Below, in pieces: positions 22,876 through 34,223 of a stretch of DNA of 64,000 nucleotides (its first letter is position 1; each line of letters starts with the position of its first letter). The translations under genes and the position numbers were made by a program. The notes under the pieces were generated by a model that had not been told where the DNA came from, ran no database searches, and worked only from the letters and a program-made list of their open reading frames with translations. Source of the DNA: Przewalskia tangutica (lineage: Eukaryota; Streptophyta; Magnoliopsida; Solanales; Solanaceae); the NCBI GenBank assembly GCA_029844215.1, contig CM056738.1, forward strand, positions 69,246,093 to 69,310,092, written 5' to 3'.

Positions 22876-23638
22876 ATTACGCATCCAACAGGACTCAGAC
22901 ATCACATTGGCTACTCCTCGATACTCGGCCTCCACATTGAATCGCGATAAAGTAGCCTGACGTTTAGCCGACCAAGAGACCAAGTATCACTAAGAAACAT
23001 ACAATAACCAGACGTTGAAAGGCTGGTATCTGGACATTCACCCCAATCAACATCTGTATAATACACGAGAGTAGATATGGAGGATGGATATAAGTGCAAA
23101 CCATAATCAAGAGTGTCCTGAATGTAACACACAATGCATTTGAGAGCGTTCATGTTCTCGTCCCTCAGATCGTGCATAAATAAACACACATGATGTACTG
23201 CATAAGTAATATCGGGTCTCGTGAAAGTAAAATATTGAAGAGCCCCTGCAAGACTGCAATAGTGGGAAATATCCTCGTAAGGTATGCTAGAATTAACACT
23301 CAGTTTCGATTTGGTGTCCACCGGAGTAGGAGAGGACTTACAGGATGACATGTTAGCCCGTTCAATAATCTGAGTCGCATATTTTCTCTGGGATAGAAAT
23401 AGACTACATGCATGACGAGTTACAACTATACCAAAAAAATAACTCAAAGGCCCCAAGTATTTCATAGTAAATTCGAAGCTGAGAAGGGACATGATAGATT
23501 TGCACAATTGATCAGAAGAGGCAGTCAATATAATATCATCAACATATAACAGAATGCATGCCAGAGAAGTACCACGATGATAGATGAACAGAGAATGATT
23601 AGACTTGCTGTGAAAAAACTCAATAGTAGACACATAAT
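22876..23638 (-). pseudogene. COP-B RT C-terminal half and RNase H
   Basis: Open from 23633 to 22911. Contains the RT active site LLYVDDIILTASS, GPLSYFFGIV, SQRKYATQIIERA, TPVDTKSKL, SLAGALQYFTFTRPDITYAV, then RNase H YTDVDWGECPDTSLSTSGYC. The last part (after MFLSDTWSLG) is out of frame and stops at the truncation point. Domain order and motifs match COP-A. Confidence 0.85.
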
Positions 23639-23923
23639 TGTTAGGCGTATTTTGTATATGTTTTTTGAGTCATTTTTAGTTAGTATTTTATTCATTTTGT
23701 TGATGTTTAGTATAGTATTAGGGTCGTTTTTCTTTCTTTTGTGTCACAGCGGTCAGAAATGGAGAAATGACGAAAATGAGCTTATTTGAGCTGGAATTGC
23801 ATACAAAAGGGCCAATAACTGAAGTCTAAGAAGTCCCGGGAAGTATAGAAGAGATCAGACGAAGTTCAGACGAAAAAAAGGGACAAGAAACGAAAAATCG
23901 AAAACAAAGCCGTCACCGGCACC

Positions 23924-24035
23924 GCGGCGCCTGGCAGCAACGCCGACCCCTGAAATTTCCGAAAACTTGCAGATTTTTCGACGCCGTGGCGCCCAATCTC
24001 AGGGCCACGGCGCCGACGCGGGATTTTTGATGTTT
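23924..24035. repeat. GC palindrome module, ATH-1 5' LTR
   Basis: Contains CACCGCGGCGCC, GCCGTGGCGCCC and AGGGCCACGGCGCCGAC in otherwise AT-rich LTR sequence; ends about 60 bp before the TATA box. Confidence 0.75.
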
Positions 24036-24096
24036 TGAACCGAATTCGACACGTTTTCAGAGTCCAAAAGGGATAACTTTTCCCACCTACAAAACC

Positions 24097-24103
24097 TATA
24101 TAA
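24097..24103 (+). promoter_or_regulatory. TATA box of ATH-1 LTR
   Basis: TATATAA in CAAAACCTATATAATTCC; the same context recurs in the right LTR near 27848. Confidence 0.55.
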
Positions 24104-25007
24104 TTCCTAAAACTCTGCTCATTAATCTATCATCCTTGAGACCTCATCATACCACTATTCTACACTCATCCACCTTGTAAATAATCCACAACACAACTCT
24201 TGGACGCTAGAAGGCTTGAGATTTGTTCTTAAGTATTTTCTTTCTCTTTGCTTTGTTTATTTCAGTTCATGTATGGAGATTGTATTAGTTCTTAGCGTGA
24301 CTATGGCTAGGAGCTAATTACTTATTACATATTTCCTTGTGATTCGCTTGAAACTTTTATTCATGAATTAATGCATTAGTTTTGGTTTCTTCTTTATACA
24401 GTTGAGATTTATGCAATACTTGCTTTGATTGCTTGATAATTAATTGATCACTAATTATCATCACATATATAATTTCTAATCGAGATCTGCAAAGGGAGAT
24501 TGTGAATATGCTATAGTTGAATAAACATAGGTTAAAATCGTGGACGAAAGTACCCCGATACTTGTGTAGTTTAATAGGTTATTTTTCTTAATCCTCCTTT
24601 GTGGTAAATCCTATCATCAAAAGATAGAAGGATTCTGCATCGGGGTTGAGTGTTTATATATCCTAACTGGAATATAAAACGACTTAGTTAACCTGTTATC
24701 TTAACATAGAAGAAGAACTTTTATTGCTGCATTAAGGATTGAATAGAGTGGATAGTTGATGATCTTGAAAGCCCTAATTCTCCATCATAACTGATTTAAA
24801 TCAAAGTCTTTTTATAATTAGTTATTTCTTGCATTATTAGTCTAAAATTCTAAACCAAATAACGTTAACCAAATAGATATTATAGAATAGATAACCGGTA
24901 CTTGAAAACCAGTCCCTGAGGATGATATTCGGTCTTACCCAGACTATATTACTTGTCACGATACGTGCACTTGTGTTAAGCATGTGGATAAATCGCTAAC
25001 AAGTTTT

Positions 25008-25019
25008 TGGCGCCGTTGC
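25008..25019 (+). promoter_or_regulatory. Primer-binding site of ATH-1 (tRNA-Asp type, shortened)
   Basis: TGGCGCCGTTGC, the first 12 of the 17 bases complementary to a plant tRNA-Asp 3' end. The CGGGG part is lost by a small deletion relative to ATH-2. Confidence 0.75.
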
Positions 25020-25151
25020 TATCGATTTATCTATTCTTATTTCTAATTTGGTTGCTCCAAGAAAATCTAACTTGTTCTGAGAGCATCTTTTTATCATCTT
25101 TTGTTGTTTTTCTTATTTTGCAGGTAAAGTTCTTAAAAAAAAAACAGGAAC

Positions 25152-25832
25152 ATGGACTACTACTACTATCAGGGGCAGCAGTACTACGACTACTATCCAC
25201 AACAGCAGTATCAACACCAACAATTTAACCCAAAGGTTCCACAGGAAGATCGAAATGAGCTGCAGGAAGCCTTACTCAGGCTCACCCAGTGCCAGAATCC
25301 TCAAGGGCAATTTTAACAGCCACAGATTCAGGCCCCATTCGAGGAGCCGGATGAATTGAGAGCAGCATTGTTGACACTCACAACCGTCCAAACTCAATTC
25401 ATGGTGGAAGTAAGACCCTCTATTCAGAACTTGGAGACTCAAAGGGACCCAGTTACGAGGAATGGTGAGCATATTGTGGAACCTGAACCACAACAAGTTG
25501 TTGAGAAAGGTGTAATTGGTGTAGAGAAAGAAATAGTCACTGAGGACCACCCTATTGCGGAAAAGACTACACCAAATGTCATTGATGACCCTCAACCAGA
25601 GAGTTCATACCCTCAAGGGCACCCCTAAAAGTTGAGAGATGTAGGGAGTTTCACTGATCCCTACATTATAGAGAGCCTAGAAGACAAGCTTGCCTTGTGT
25701 AATTGGGGGATAATCTTCCACCTGAAGCCCTTGTTTGGAAAGATGGTTGTAGTTGAAGTGACACCTACAACAATGACTGTGCGGATTGCAAGCAGTTCAC
25801 AGAAGGAGCCGTCGGGCATTAGTAAAGGTTAA
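25152..25832 (+). pseudogene. ATH-1 dwarf gag-protease ORF
   Basis: One frame of about 226 codons from ATG 25152, broken by two in-frame TAA stops (about 25314 and 25626). It starts with a Y/Q-rich segment (MDYYYYQGQQYYDYY), then DELRAALLTLT..QTQFMVEV..SIQNLET, which matches the gag-protease linker of ATH-5 (54940-55025). It ends with DVGSFTDPYIIESLEDK.ALCNWG, a changed relative of the ATH-3/-5 protease start (DPGSF....CDLGAS). Capsid, zinc knuckle and the catalytic DLGAS are missing. The same layout occurs in ATH-2, so it was inherited and did not arise here. Confidence 0.7.
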
Positions 25833-26051
25833 CTGCGTCCGGCTAAAAGACGTTAAAGACAACGCTTGTTGGGAGACAACCCAATGTTTATTAATTATGT
25901 TATTTTAATTTTTGTTTTATTTTGTTTTATTTTGTCTTGAACAGTCTCACGGTCTTGGGTTCTTGTCTTGTGTTGTTGGATGACAGGTGGAGTGAAAGCT
26001 AACTCTGAGGAAAAAGGAGCAAAAATGTTGAAACAAGAAAAAGTCGTCATC

Positions 26052-26165
26052 AGCACCACGACGCCCAGAATCAGGGCCGTGGCGCCAAGATTTCAGAGAG
26101 CCCGCTGAATTTTAGGCGCCACGGTGCCGAATCTCAGGGTCGTGGCGCCGAAAGTTCCGAGAGCC
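26052..26165. repeat. GC palindrome module in ATH-1 interior
   Basis: Contains AGGGCCGTGGCGCCAAG, AGGCGCCACGGTGCCGA and AGGGTCGTGGCGCCGAA, about 200 bp after the dwarf ORF and 1.2 kb before the right LTR. Confidence 0.7.
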
Positions 26166-27203
26166 ACATTCCGTGCAAATTCCAGAATTTTTTCTCCCAG
26201 ACCTCCGTTATGACCGTTGTGTTGTGTCAGTAAGTTGTCCCTATTTTTAGTCTTCACACATTGGGAATAATGTGTCGATTAAGTTTGGGGGGGGGGGGTG
26301 TCTTATTATTTTTGAGTCTTTTTGGTTTGTTTTGGGTGTTTTTGAGTATTTTTGAGTCATAATTTTTTTAATGATCATGCATGCTATAGTTACTTGAAAT
26401 GCCTAGTGAAGTAAAGTGGGATAATGTAATGGAATTAGAAGCATAAAATCTGAACGCTTAAGTTAGATATGCCAAGAATTCATGAAATCAAATTATTTGG
26501 GGTAATTGTGCTTGATGTATGCATTGTTAAAAATAAAGCTTATGTGTCTGCTTGCTTGTTATTTGAGGCGAAATATTTAGGATATACATGTTAGGGAGAT
26601 GACTCAGACATTTCTTTGTTAGCCCTTTCTTACCATTCATTACATATCCCTGACATTAAAATTGTATCCCTAGTCAGCCCATTTGAGCCAAAAATAAGAT
26701 CTTTCTTTGACACCATATAATTCCATATTTTGTGTCATAAGTGAAAACTTGAGATGTTTGGAATGAAAAGTGTTGAAAAACAAGACGAAAAAAGAGTGAA
26801 CAAATTTATGCACCTCAATGAAAATAAAATAAATAGGCAAAAGCCTAAGTTTGGGGGTGTCTGTTATTCATCATGTACCACATTCTCTCGAAACAAAAGA
26901 AGGGAAAAGATAGACACGAGATTAAAAAGAGAATCAAAAGAAAAGGAAAGAGTTGAAAGAAAAAGAGCTTATGGTACGTAAGTTGAGCCTAAATGCCTAT
27001 TTTTACCTACCCCTGCCTAAGCCTACATTACAACCCTGAAAAGTCCTGATGATCTCTAGTATGTGTATCCATGATTAATGGAGAATAGCAAGTAAACATG
27101 TAATAGAATTTTGATATTAACATGCATAGATTAAGTGTTCTTACTTCCATTGAGCATGATTGAATTGAATTTGCGAAATATCTGACTTAAGAGTTTTAGA
27201 ATG

Positions 27204-27228
27204 CAAAAAAAAAAAAAAAAAAAAAAAT
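27204..27228. repeat. Poly-A microsatellite
   Basis: Run of about 24 A inside the ATH-1 3' untranslated part. Confidence 0.8.
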
Positions 27229-27382
27229 TCATGCTATATGTTCCTGCATATTATCCTAACCTTCATGCTTTTCTAGTGGCAATTGTGCAGCAGATTGATC
27301 AGTGTCTTTGAGTCCTTTTATTTTCTTTTCTTTCGTGTCTTTGTTTCTATTTTTGATCTTTATTCGAGGGCGAGCAAATGTT

Positions 27383-27397
27383 AAGTTTGGGGGTGTT
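27383..27397 (+). promoter_or_regulatory. Polypurine-tract region of ATH-1
   Basis: AAGTTTGGGGGTGTT directly before the right LTR. Two look-alikes lie upstream (about 26284 and 26849). Confidence 0.55.
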
Positions 27398-29159
27398 TGT
27401 TAGGCGTATTTTGTATACGCTTTTTGAGTCATTTTTAGTTAGTATTTTACTCATTTTGTTGAGGTTTAGTATAGTATTAGAGTCGTTTTTCTTTCTTTTG
27501 TGTCACAACGGTCAGAAATGGAGAAATGACGAAAAGGAGAGGAAATGAGCTTATTTGAGATGGAATTGCACACAAAAGGGCCAATAACTGAAGTCTAAGA
27601 AGAGATCAGACGAAGTCCGAACAAAAAAAAGGGACAAAAAACGAAAAATCGAAAAAAAGCCGTCACCAGCGTCGCGGCGCCTGGCAACAGCGCCGACCCC
27701 TGAAATTTCTGGAAACTTGCAGATTTTTCGGCTCCGTGGCGCCCAATCTCAGGGCCACGGCGCCGACGCGGGATTTTTGACGTTTTGGGCCGAATTTGAC
27801 ACGTTTTCAGAGTCCAAAAGGGATAACTTTTCCTACCTACAAAACCTATATAATCCCTAAAACCCTGCTCATTAATCTATCATCCTTGAGACCTCCTCAT
27901 TCCACCATTCTACACTCATCCACCTTGTAAATATTTCACAACACAACTCTTGGACGCTAGAAGACTTGAAGATTTGTTCTTAAGTATTTTCTTTCTCTTT
28001 TGCTTTGTTTATTTCAGTTCATGTATGGAGATTGTATTAGTTCTTAGCGTGACTATGGCTAGGAGCTAATTACCTATTAGGGATTTTCTTGTGATTCGCT
28101 TGAAACTCTTATTCATGAATTAATGGATTAGTTTTGGTTTCTTCTTTATATAGTTGAGATTTATTCAATAATTGCTTTGATTGCTTGGTAATTAATTGAT
28201 CACTAATTATCATCACATATATGATTTCTAATCGAGATCATGAGAGATTACGAATATGCTATAGTTGAATAAACATAGGTTAAAATCGTGGAAGAAAGTA
28301 CCCCGATACTTGTGTAGTTTAATATGTTATTGTTCTTAATCCTCCTTTGTGGTAAATCCTATCATCGAAAGATAGAAGGGTTCTACATGTCACGACCCAA
28401 CCCCGGGGCCGGCGGTACCTCAAAGTACCTGTCGGTATATGTCGAGAGAATAGCGTGGAACATACATAACACATAACTTATAAAAAGGGTAAACATCACT
28501 GGCCAGCCGATAAAGCCGCCTTCCATAAAACATACTTAAACAAAGTATAGTAGTACAACTGGTTCTTATAGCCCAAAACATATATGTGACCACAGACCTC
28601 TAAAGATAACAACTGTGGCGGGACAGGGCCATGTACCCACGAATGTACAAAATACCTATAGCATCGGGGAATGTCCGTACTAATAAACAAGCTTAGGAGA
28701 ATGGAGCTTCGACAGGAATAGTGATCCTAAGAACGAGGATCCACACCGCTTACCCTTACCTGCGGCGTGAACGCACCCCAGGAAGGGGGTCGATTACCTG
28801 ATATGTACCAAGTATGTAAAGTTGGAAAATACTGTAGTAATGATATCATAAGTCTAAAAGTAAGCTGGGGTCATAGAAGAAAATCAAAATACCTTTTACT
28901 GTGCCTTACTAACAATGAGAGTGACAAGTATATATAATACTGCATAAAATAGGGGCCTTAAGATCAAAACAGGGTACCTCGCCCGTAGTATCAATAAGCA
29001 CCCCTACTCCTGGGACTATTTCACCCGCATAGGTCCTGTGGACCCGCATGAGGTATTCCTCGCATAGGCTGTACCGCGCGTGGGACTATTTCACCGCGTA
29101 AGCCCATAAGGACTCGCATGAGGTATTCCTCGCATCATGGGTAGCAAATCCACGGAACA

Positions 29160-29425
29160 GGTGGTATAACGATCTTGGGGACTTACCCCTCAGATATACT
29201 CTTACCCCGAAGCAGATGGTATAACGATCTTGGGGACTTTCCTCGGATATACTCTACTAGGCGGTGGTATGACGATCTTGGGGCTTGCCCCTCAGACATA
29301 CTCTTACACTGAAGAAAGTGGTATGACGATCTTGGGGCTTGCCCCTCAGACATACTCTTACCCTGGAGAAGGTGGTATAACGATCTTGGGGATTGCCCCT
29401 CAGATATACTCTTACCCTAGCTCAA
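29160..29425. repeat. Tandem repeat, unit about 54 bp, five copies
   Basis: Units carry GGTAT(A/G)ACGATCTTGGGG, then CCCCTCAGAYATACTCTTAC. Starts near 29161, 29217, 29265, 29319 and 29373. The open frame 29230-29481 is a by-product. Confidence 0.8.
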
Positions 29426-30582
29426 TCTGTCATCATATCATAATCATAAATAAGTTAAGAAAACTTATAACTTCTTATTAGTCTTGTTCATATACCCTCT
29501 CATTTTAGTTTACTTAAGACACTTAATCATATCTTTAATAAAAGAACACCGGGAGTTTAACCCAAGTACTACATGCTTCAACTCTTTTAAAAATGACTCT
29601 TCTTTATACATAAAACTCTTGGGCAATTGATGACTTAAACCAATTTGCCTCACCATATACTTATCTTACTTAGAGTAAATCTCTTCTCATTAACCTTTTA
29701 TGAAGCTAATAAACCAACTTCCCATAAAGTTGTTATATTAACTCTACACTTTAGTAAAATCATACCTTTCCCCTAACTAAGGGACTTATACATTCTTAAA
29801 ACAAAACAAGTCATTATATACTTAAAGCAAGTAAGAATACCAAATCTTGTACGTCTACCGTACTACATCGTTTCATCTATTCATGCTCAAGAGATAGGAA
29901 AGCTTCACATACCTCTTTGGTCAATCCACTTGCTAAGTCCAAACTACCGCAAGTAATATGTCAACCTAAAATAACCATGATACGTTTATTAACCTCTAAT
30001 CTTAATGTAGAACAATCCAAGTTCAAAGTCACTAAATTCTATGGAAAATTAGGCAGCATTTCCTTTGTTTCTACTCACTTTGCCACCTTTCTCAAGGACG
30101 AATTTATCATTCAATTGCCACATTTAAGGCTCAATCAATCCAACAATTCAAAGGGAATTACACACCTAAACTTGGGTGTATAAAATTCTGCCCCATAAGT
30201 TACAACAATTCACTTAACAATTCTAAGGTAGTTTTTAGGCTACAACATGCTCATAATCTCTTCTTAACCCATTTTTCATATCCAAACCACATTTCTACCA
30301 TGCAATGACTCTAAGAGCATTATTTACTACCACAAGTTCTTTCTTCTTAACATGCAACACTATAAACTAAATCTAAAGGAAGAATCTTTACCTTAGAGTT
30401 TTAGCCAAACTTATTCCAAATATTTTGCTAGCTTCCTTGCCAAGAACACCACCACAAGCTAGCCACAAGCTTCCCTTTTTGTTCTTAACTTTTCAGATTT
30501 TTCCTTAGGCTTGGATTTTCTTTTGGAAATGTAGAGAGAAGGAGGAGCTGATTTTTAGAGAGAGGGAGAGAAATTGGAAGAT

Positions 30583-30605
30583 GACCAAGTCTTCAAGACT
30601 TGGTC
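30583..30605. repeat. Perfect inverted repeat (11-bp arms)
   Basis: GACCAAGTCTT, one C, then AAGACTTGGTC, beside a TATATT stretch on the minus strand of sLTR-3. Confidence 0.8.
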
Positions 30606-30702
30606 AATATATTGCATGCAAGAAATCAGATGGGGGGGACACTTGTCACCCTCCCAAGGTCTTTTAAAAGAAAATCTGACTTTTTCTAAGTTTTTCCGCC
30701 CA

Positions 30703-30862
30703 AAATCGCCTCGGCGCGCCACGCTTCCGGCGCCTCGCGCTGAAACCTCGCAACTTCTCTGAACTTCCGCGCGCCTGCTCCCTGGCGCGGCGCTGCAACT
30801 TCAGCGACCCCTCAGTACTTTCGGCGCCGCGGCCCTGCATCCGGCGCCGCGGCCCTGTCGCC
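30703..30862. repeat. GC palindrome module in sLTR-3
   Basis: Contains CGGCGCGCCACG, CCGGCGCCTCGCGC, CTGGCGCGGCGCTG and twice CGGCGCCGCGGCCCTG. On the minus strand it lies about 95 bp upstream of the TATATT stretch. Confidence 0.7.
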
Positions 30863-31518
30863 TTTGTCCGAAACACATTTATGTCCGACTGCGCACTGAA
30901 CTTGTAACTCTCATAACTTCCTACTCCGACGTCCTATCGACGAACGGTTGGTTGCGTTGGAATCTAGACTCCACGAACTACGCCCTAGGCCTTTGAAACA
31001 CTTAGGAACTCTCAATGTATAGGGTCATAACCCGCCTCAAAGTTGACTAAAACCCGTCCGGAATAATCCGTCAACCTATCCTTTGAAAATTTTAAGTCTT
31101 ACATGCTTTCGTACGCTCTCATACGTAGGGTCAGAACTACGGGGTATAACACTACATCGGGGTTGAGTGTTTATATATCCTAATCGGAATATAAAACGGC
31201 TTAGTTAACCTACTATCTTAACATAGAAGAAGAACTTTTATTGCTGCATTAATGATTGAATAGAGTGGATAGTTGATGATCTTGAAAGCCCTAATTCTCC
31301 ATCATAACTGATTTAAATCAAAGTCTTTTTATAATTAGTTATTTCCTGCATTATTAGTCTAAAATTCTATACCAAGTAACGTTAACCAAATATATACTAT
31401 AGAATAGATAACCGGTACTTGAAAACCAGTCTCTGAGGACGATATTCGGTCTTGCCCAGACTATATTACTTGTCACGATACGTGCACTTGCGTTAAGCGT
31501 GTGGATAAATCGCTAACA

Positions 31519-31985
31519 ATAATCTGCAAACCGTTTATACCAAGCCCGAGGGGCCTATTTAAGTCCATACAAGGAATTCTTCAGCAAACAAACATGGTTA
31601 AGATGATCGGTGTCCCTGAAACCCAAGGGATAATGCATATATATTGTCTCCTTGAGATCACCGTGTAAGAAAGTATTTGTCACATCCACCTGATGAATGA
31701 GCCATTATTTCGATAGAGGCAGATTGAGAACAATGCGAATGGTTGCCGATTTGACCTCCGGACTAAGTGTCTCTCCACAATCCACACCAACCTGTTGAGT
31801 TTTTCCATCACCTATAACACGGGCCTTATGCCTCTCAAAACAACAGTAAGATTTTTCCTTTTGAGTAAAATTCCACATCGAACGAATAACATTGACACCA
31901 AGCGGACGAGGCACCAACTCTCACGTCTTATTTTCAATAAGAGTATTATATTCATCATCCATTGCCATTTTCCAATTCGGGTCAT
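31519..31985 (-). pseudogene. COP-B RT N-terminal half
   Basis: 31917-31705 reads VPRPLGVNVIRSMWNF...ARVIGDGKTQQVGVDCGETLSPEVKSATIRIVL, followed downstream on the minus strand by the RT part GFRDT...VCLLKNSLYGLK with a stop. It fills exactly the segment missing between the outer COP-B pieces. Confidence 0.85.
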
Positions 31986-33267
31986 TGTTAGGCATATTTT
32001 ATATACATTGTTTTAGTCATTTTTAGGTAGTATTTTTCCCATTTTCGTTGAAATTAGTATTGTGTTAGGGTCGTGTTTCTTTCTTTTGAGTCACATCGGT
32101 TCTAAATGGCAAAATGGCGAAAAGGAGATGAAATGAGCATAATTGAGATGCAATTGCACATAAAAGGCCAAGAAATGAAGCCTAAGAATTCCCGGAAAGT
32201 ATAGAAGAAATCAGACGAAGTCCGGACGAGAAAATGATAAAAAATCAGAAAATCCGGAATGGCATGTCGCCGACGCCCATGCGAAGTTCAATTTGGCCCC
32301 AAGTGTTCCGGCGCTGCGGCGCCGAGGCGAAATTTTGAGATTCTGGGTCGATTTTGACACGGTTTTCAAGGTTCGCAATGCAATTTTTTCCAACTATAAA
32401 ATCCCTAAAACCCTGACCTTATGGAGGCAGCTTGGACATCCTTGTACATATTCCACAACACAACTCGTGGAGGCTACAAGATTGGAGACCTAGTTCTAAG
32501 TATTTTCTTTTCTTTTCTTTATTTTCAATTTAGTTCATGTTGGATTTTGTATTAGTTCTTAGCATGTATATGGCTAGGAGCTAAACTTTTAATTAGGGCT
32601 TTCCATTGAATCACTTGAAACTTGTTTTCATGAATTAATGCATTAGTTTGGTTTCTTCTTCATCTTGTTAAGATTTATTCAATATTGGTTTGAACGTTTG
32701 ATAGTTACTTGATCACTAATTATCATAATTTATATGATTTCGAATCGAGAACCGAGAGGAGAGATTTGTATACGCTGTAATTGAATAGACATAAGTTAAA
32801 ATCGCGGACGAAAGTACCCCGATACTTGTGTAGCAGTGTAGGTTATTGTTCTTAATCCTCCTATGTGGTAAAATCTATCATAGAATATAGAAGGTTTCTA
32901 CACTGGGGTTGAGCGTTTATATATCATAACCGGAATATAAAACAAACTAGTTAACCTGCTATCTTAACGTAGAAGAAGAAGCCATTGTTGTTGCATTAAA
33001 GATTGAAAAGAGTGGATAGTTGAGGATATTGGAAGCCCTATCTCCACCATAACTGATTTACATAAAAACATATTTAGTCAATTCTCGCAATTACTCTAGT
33101 TAGTTTTTAGATAAAAACTCAAACAAACTATCGTTAGCCAAATAGATAACATAGAGTAGATATTCGATAATTTAAAACTAGTCTCTGTGGATGATATTCG
33201 GTCTTATAGACTATATTACTTGTAACGATACGTACACTTGCATTAAGCACTTGGAAATCGGCTAACA
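31986..33267 (+). repeat. ATH-2 5' LTR
   Basis: 1282 bp, TGTTAGGCATATTTTA... to ...AATCGGCTAACA. GC module 32268-32332 and TATA box at 32395. Confidence 0.87.
32395..32401 (+). promoter_or_regulatory. TATA box of ATH-2 LTR
   Basis: TATAAAA in CCAACTATAAAATCCC, about 63 bp after the GC module. Confidence 0.55.
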
Positions 33268-33273
33268 AGTTTT

Positions 33274-33290
33274 TGGCGCCGTTGCCGGGG
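33274..33290 (+). promoter_or_regulatory. Primer-binding site of ATH-2 (tRNA-Asp)
   Basis: TGGCGCCGTTGCCGGGG, full 17-base complement of the plant tRNA-Asp 3' end, six bases after the LTR. Confidence 0.85.
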
Positions 33291-33459
33291 ACTGGCGTAC
33301 TTTCAATATCGAATTATCTATTCTTATTTCTAATTTGGTTGCTCCATGAACAAGTTTCCAACTTGTTCTGCGAACATCTTTTTATCAGTTTTTGTTGTTT
33401 TTCTTATTTTGTAGGTAAAACTTTTGTTCAAAATAAAAAAAGAAAAGAAAAAAGGACAC

Positions 33460-34223
33460 ATGTACTATTACTATCAGGGGCAGCAGTACTACGACTACTA
33501 TCAACAGCAACAGTACCATCAATAACAATTTAACCCACAGGTTCCACAGGAAGATCGAGATGAGCTGCAGGAAGCTTTACTCAGGCTCAGCAAGTCCCAG
33601 ACTCCTCAAGGGCAATTTCAACAGCCACAGAGTCAGGCCCATTAGAGGAGCGGGATGAATTGAGAGAAGTATTGTTGGCACTCACAAACGCCCAAACTCA
33701 ATTCATGGTGGAAGTTAGATCCTCTTTGCGGAACTTGGAGACTAAAGTGGGATAGCTTATGAATTTGGAACCACAAATCGGGCAACTGATGGACATAGTA
33801 ACCATGACACCTCAATAAAGTCCACCGAGTGACTCAGTTACGATGAGTGGTAAGAAGATTGAGGAACCTGAACTACATCAAGCTGTTGAGGAATTTAGAG
33901 AGATAGTTGGTGTAGAGAAAGAAGAGGTCAGTGAGGACCACCCTATTGCAGAAAAGAGAACACCAACTATCATTGCTGAGCCCCAACCAGAAAGTCAATA
34001 CCCTCAAGGACACCCCCTAAACTTGAGAGATGTAGGGAGTTTCACTGATCCCTACATTATAGAGAGCCTAGAAGACAAGCCTGCCTTGTGTAATTGGGGT
34101 ATAAACTTAGATATGAGGCCCTTGTTTGAAAAACGTGTTGTAGGAGAAGTGAGACCTGCAACAATAACTGTGCGGATTGCAAGCAGTTCACAGAAGGATC
34201 CACTGGGCACTAGTAAAGATTAA
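33460..34223 (+). pseudogene. ATH-2 dwarf gag-protease ORF
   Basis: Same design as in ATH-1: ATG at 33460 with the Y/Q-rich start, QEALLRLS, then the linker and (33843-34223, a different frame) DVGSFTDPYIIESLEDKPALCNWG, RPATITVRIASSSQKDP. A one-base loss near 33640 shifts the frame and an early TAA interrupts the Q-rich part. There is no zinc knuckle and the catalytic DLGAS is replaced by NWG. The linker (MNLEPQIGQLMDIV region) is longer than in ATH-1. Confidence 0.7.

Larger units (their letters stand above)
23639..25001 (+). repeat. ATH-1 5' LTR
   Basis: 1363 bp. Holds a GC-rich module (23924-24035), a TATA box (24097) and the block shared by all ATH elements in this window (AAAATCGTGGACGAAAGTAC near 24535; ATATCCTAAC and AACATAGAAGAAGAAC near 24660-24720). 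Confidence 0.88.
28388..31151 (-). mobile_element. sLTR-3: solo LTR in ATH-1
   Basis: 2764 bp, plus-strand ends TGTCACGACCCAACCCC and CGGGGTATAACA, flanked by the duplication CTACA (28383-28387, 31152-31156). Ends and several internal blocks (GACCTCTAA..., GCGGGACAGGGCC) mark it as a relative of the LARD-1 LTR, so by analogy it points minus. No internal genes. It carries a 54-bp tandem repeat, a GC-rich module (30703-30862) and a perfect hairpin (30583-30605). Confidence 0.88.
23639..31518 (+). mobile_element. ATH-1: non-autonomous Athila-like element
   Basis: LTRs at 23639-25001 and 27398-31518 (the latter interrupted by sLTR-3; about 1352 bp once removed). Starts TGTTAGGCGTATTTTG, ends AAATCGCTAACA. 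The duplication ATAAT lies at 23634-23638 and 31519-31523. After the left LTR comes a tRNA-Asp-type primer site, before the right LTR a G-rich tract. The 2.4-kb interior has only a dwarf gag-protease ORF (25152-25832) and a long 3' untranslated part. It is a sibling of ATH-2: same architecture and the same dwarf ORF. Confidence 0.88.
27398..31518 (+). repeat. ATH-1 3' LTR with sLTR-3 inside
   Basis: Collinear with 23639-25001. Continuity over sLTR-3 is shown by TTCTACA|TCGGGGTTGAGTG, which reads TTCTGCATCGGGGTTGAGTG in the uninterrupted left LTR (near 24630). Confidence 0.88.
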
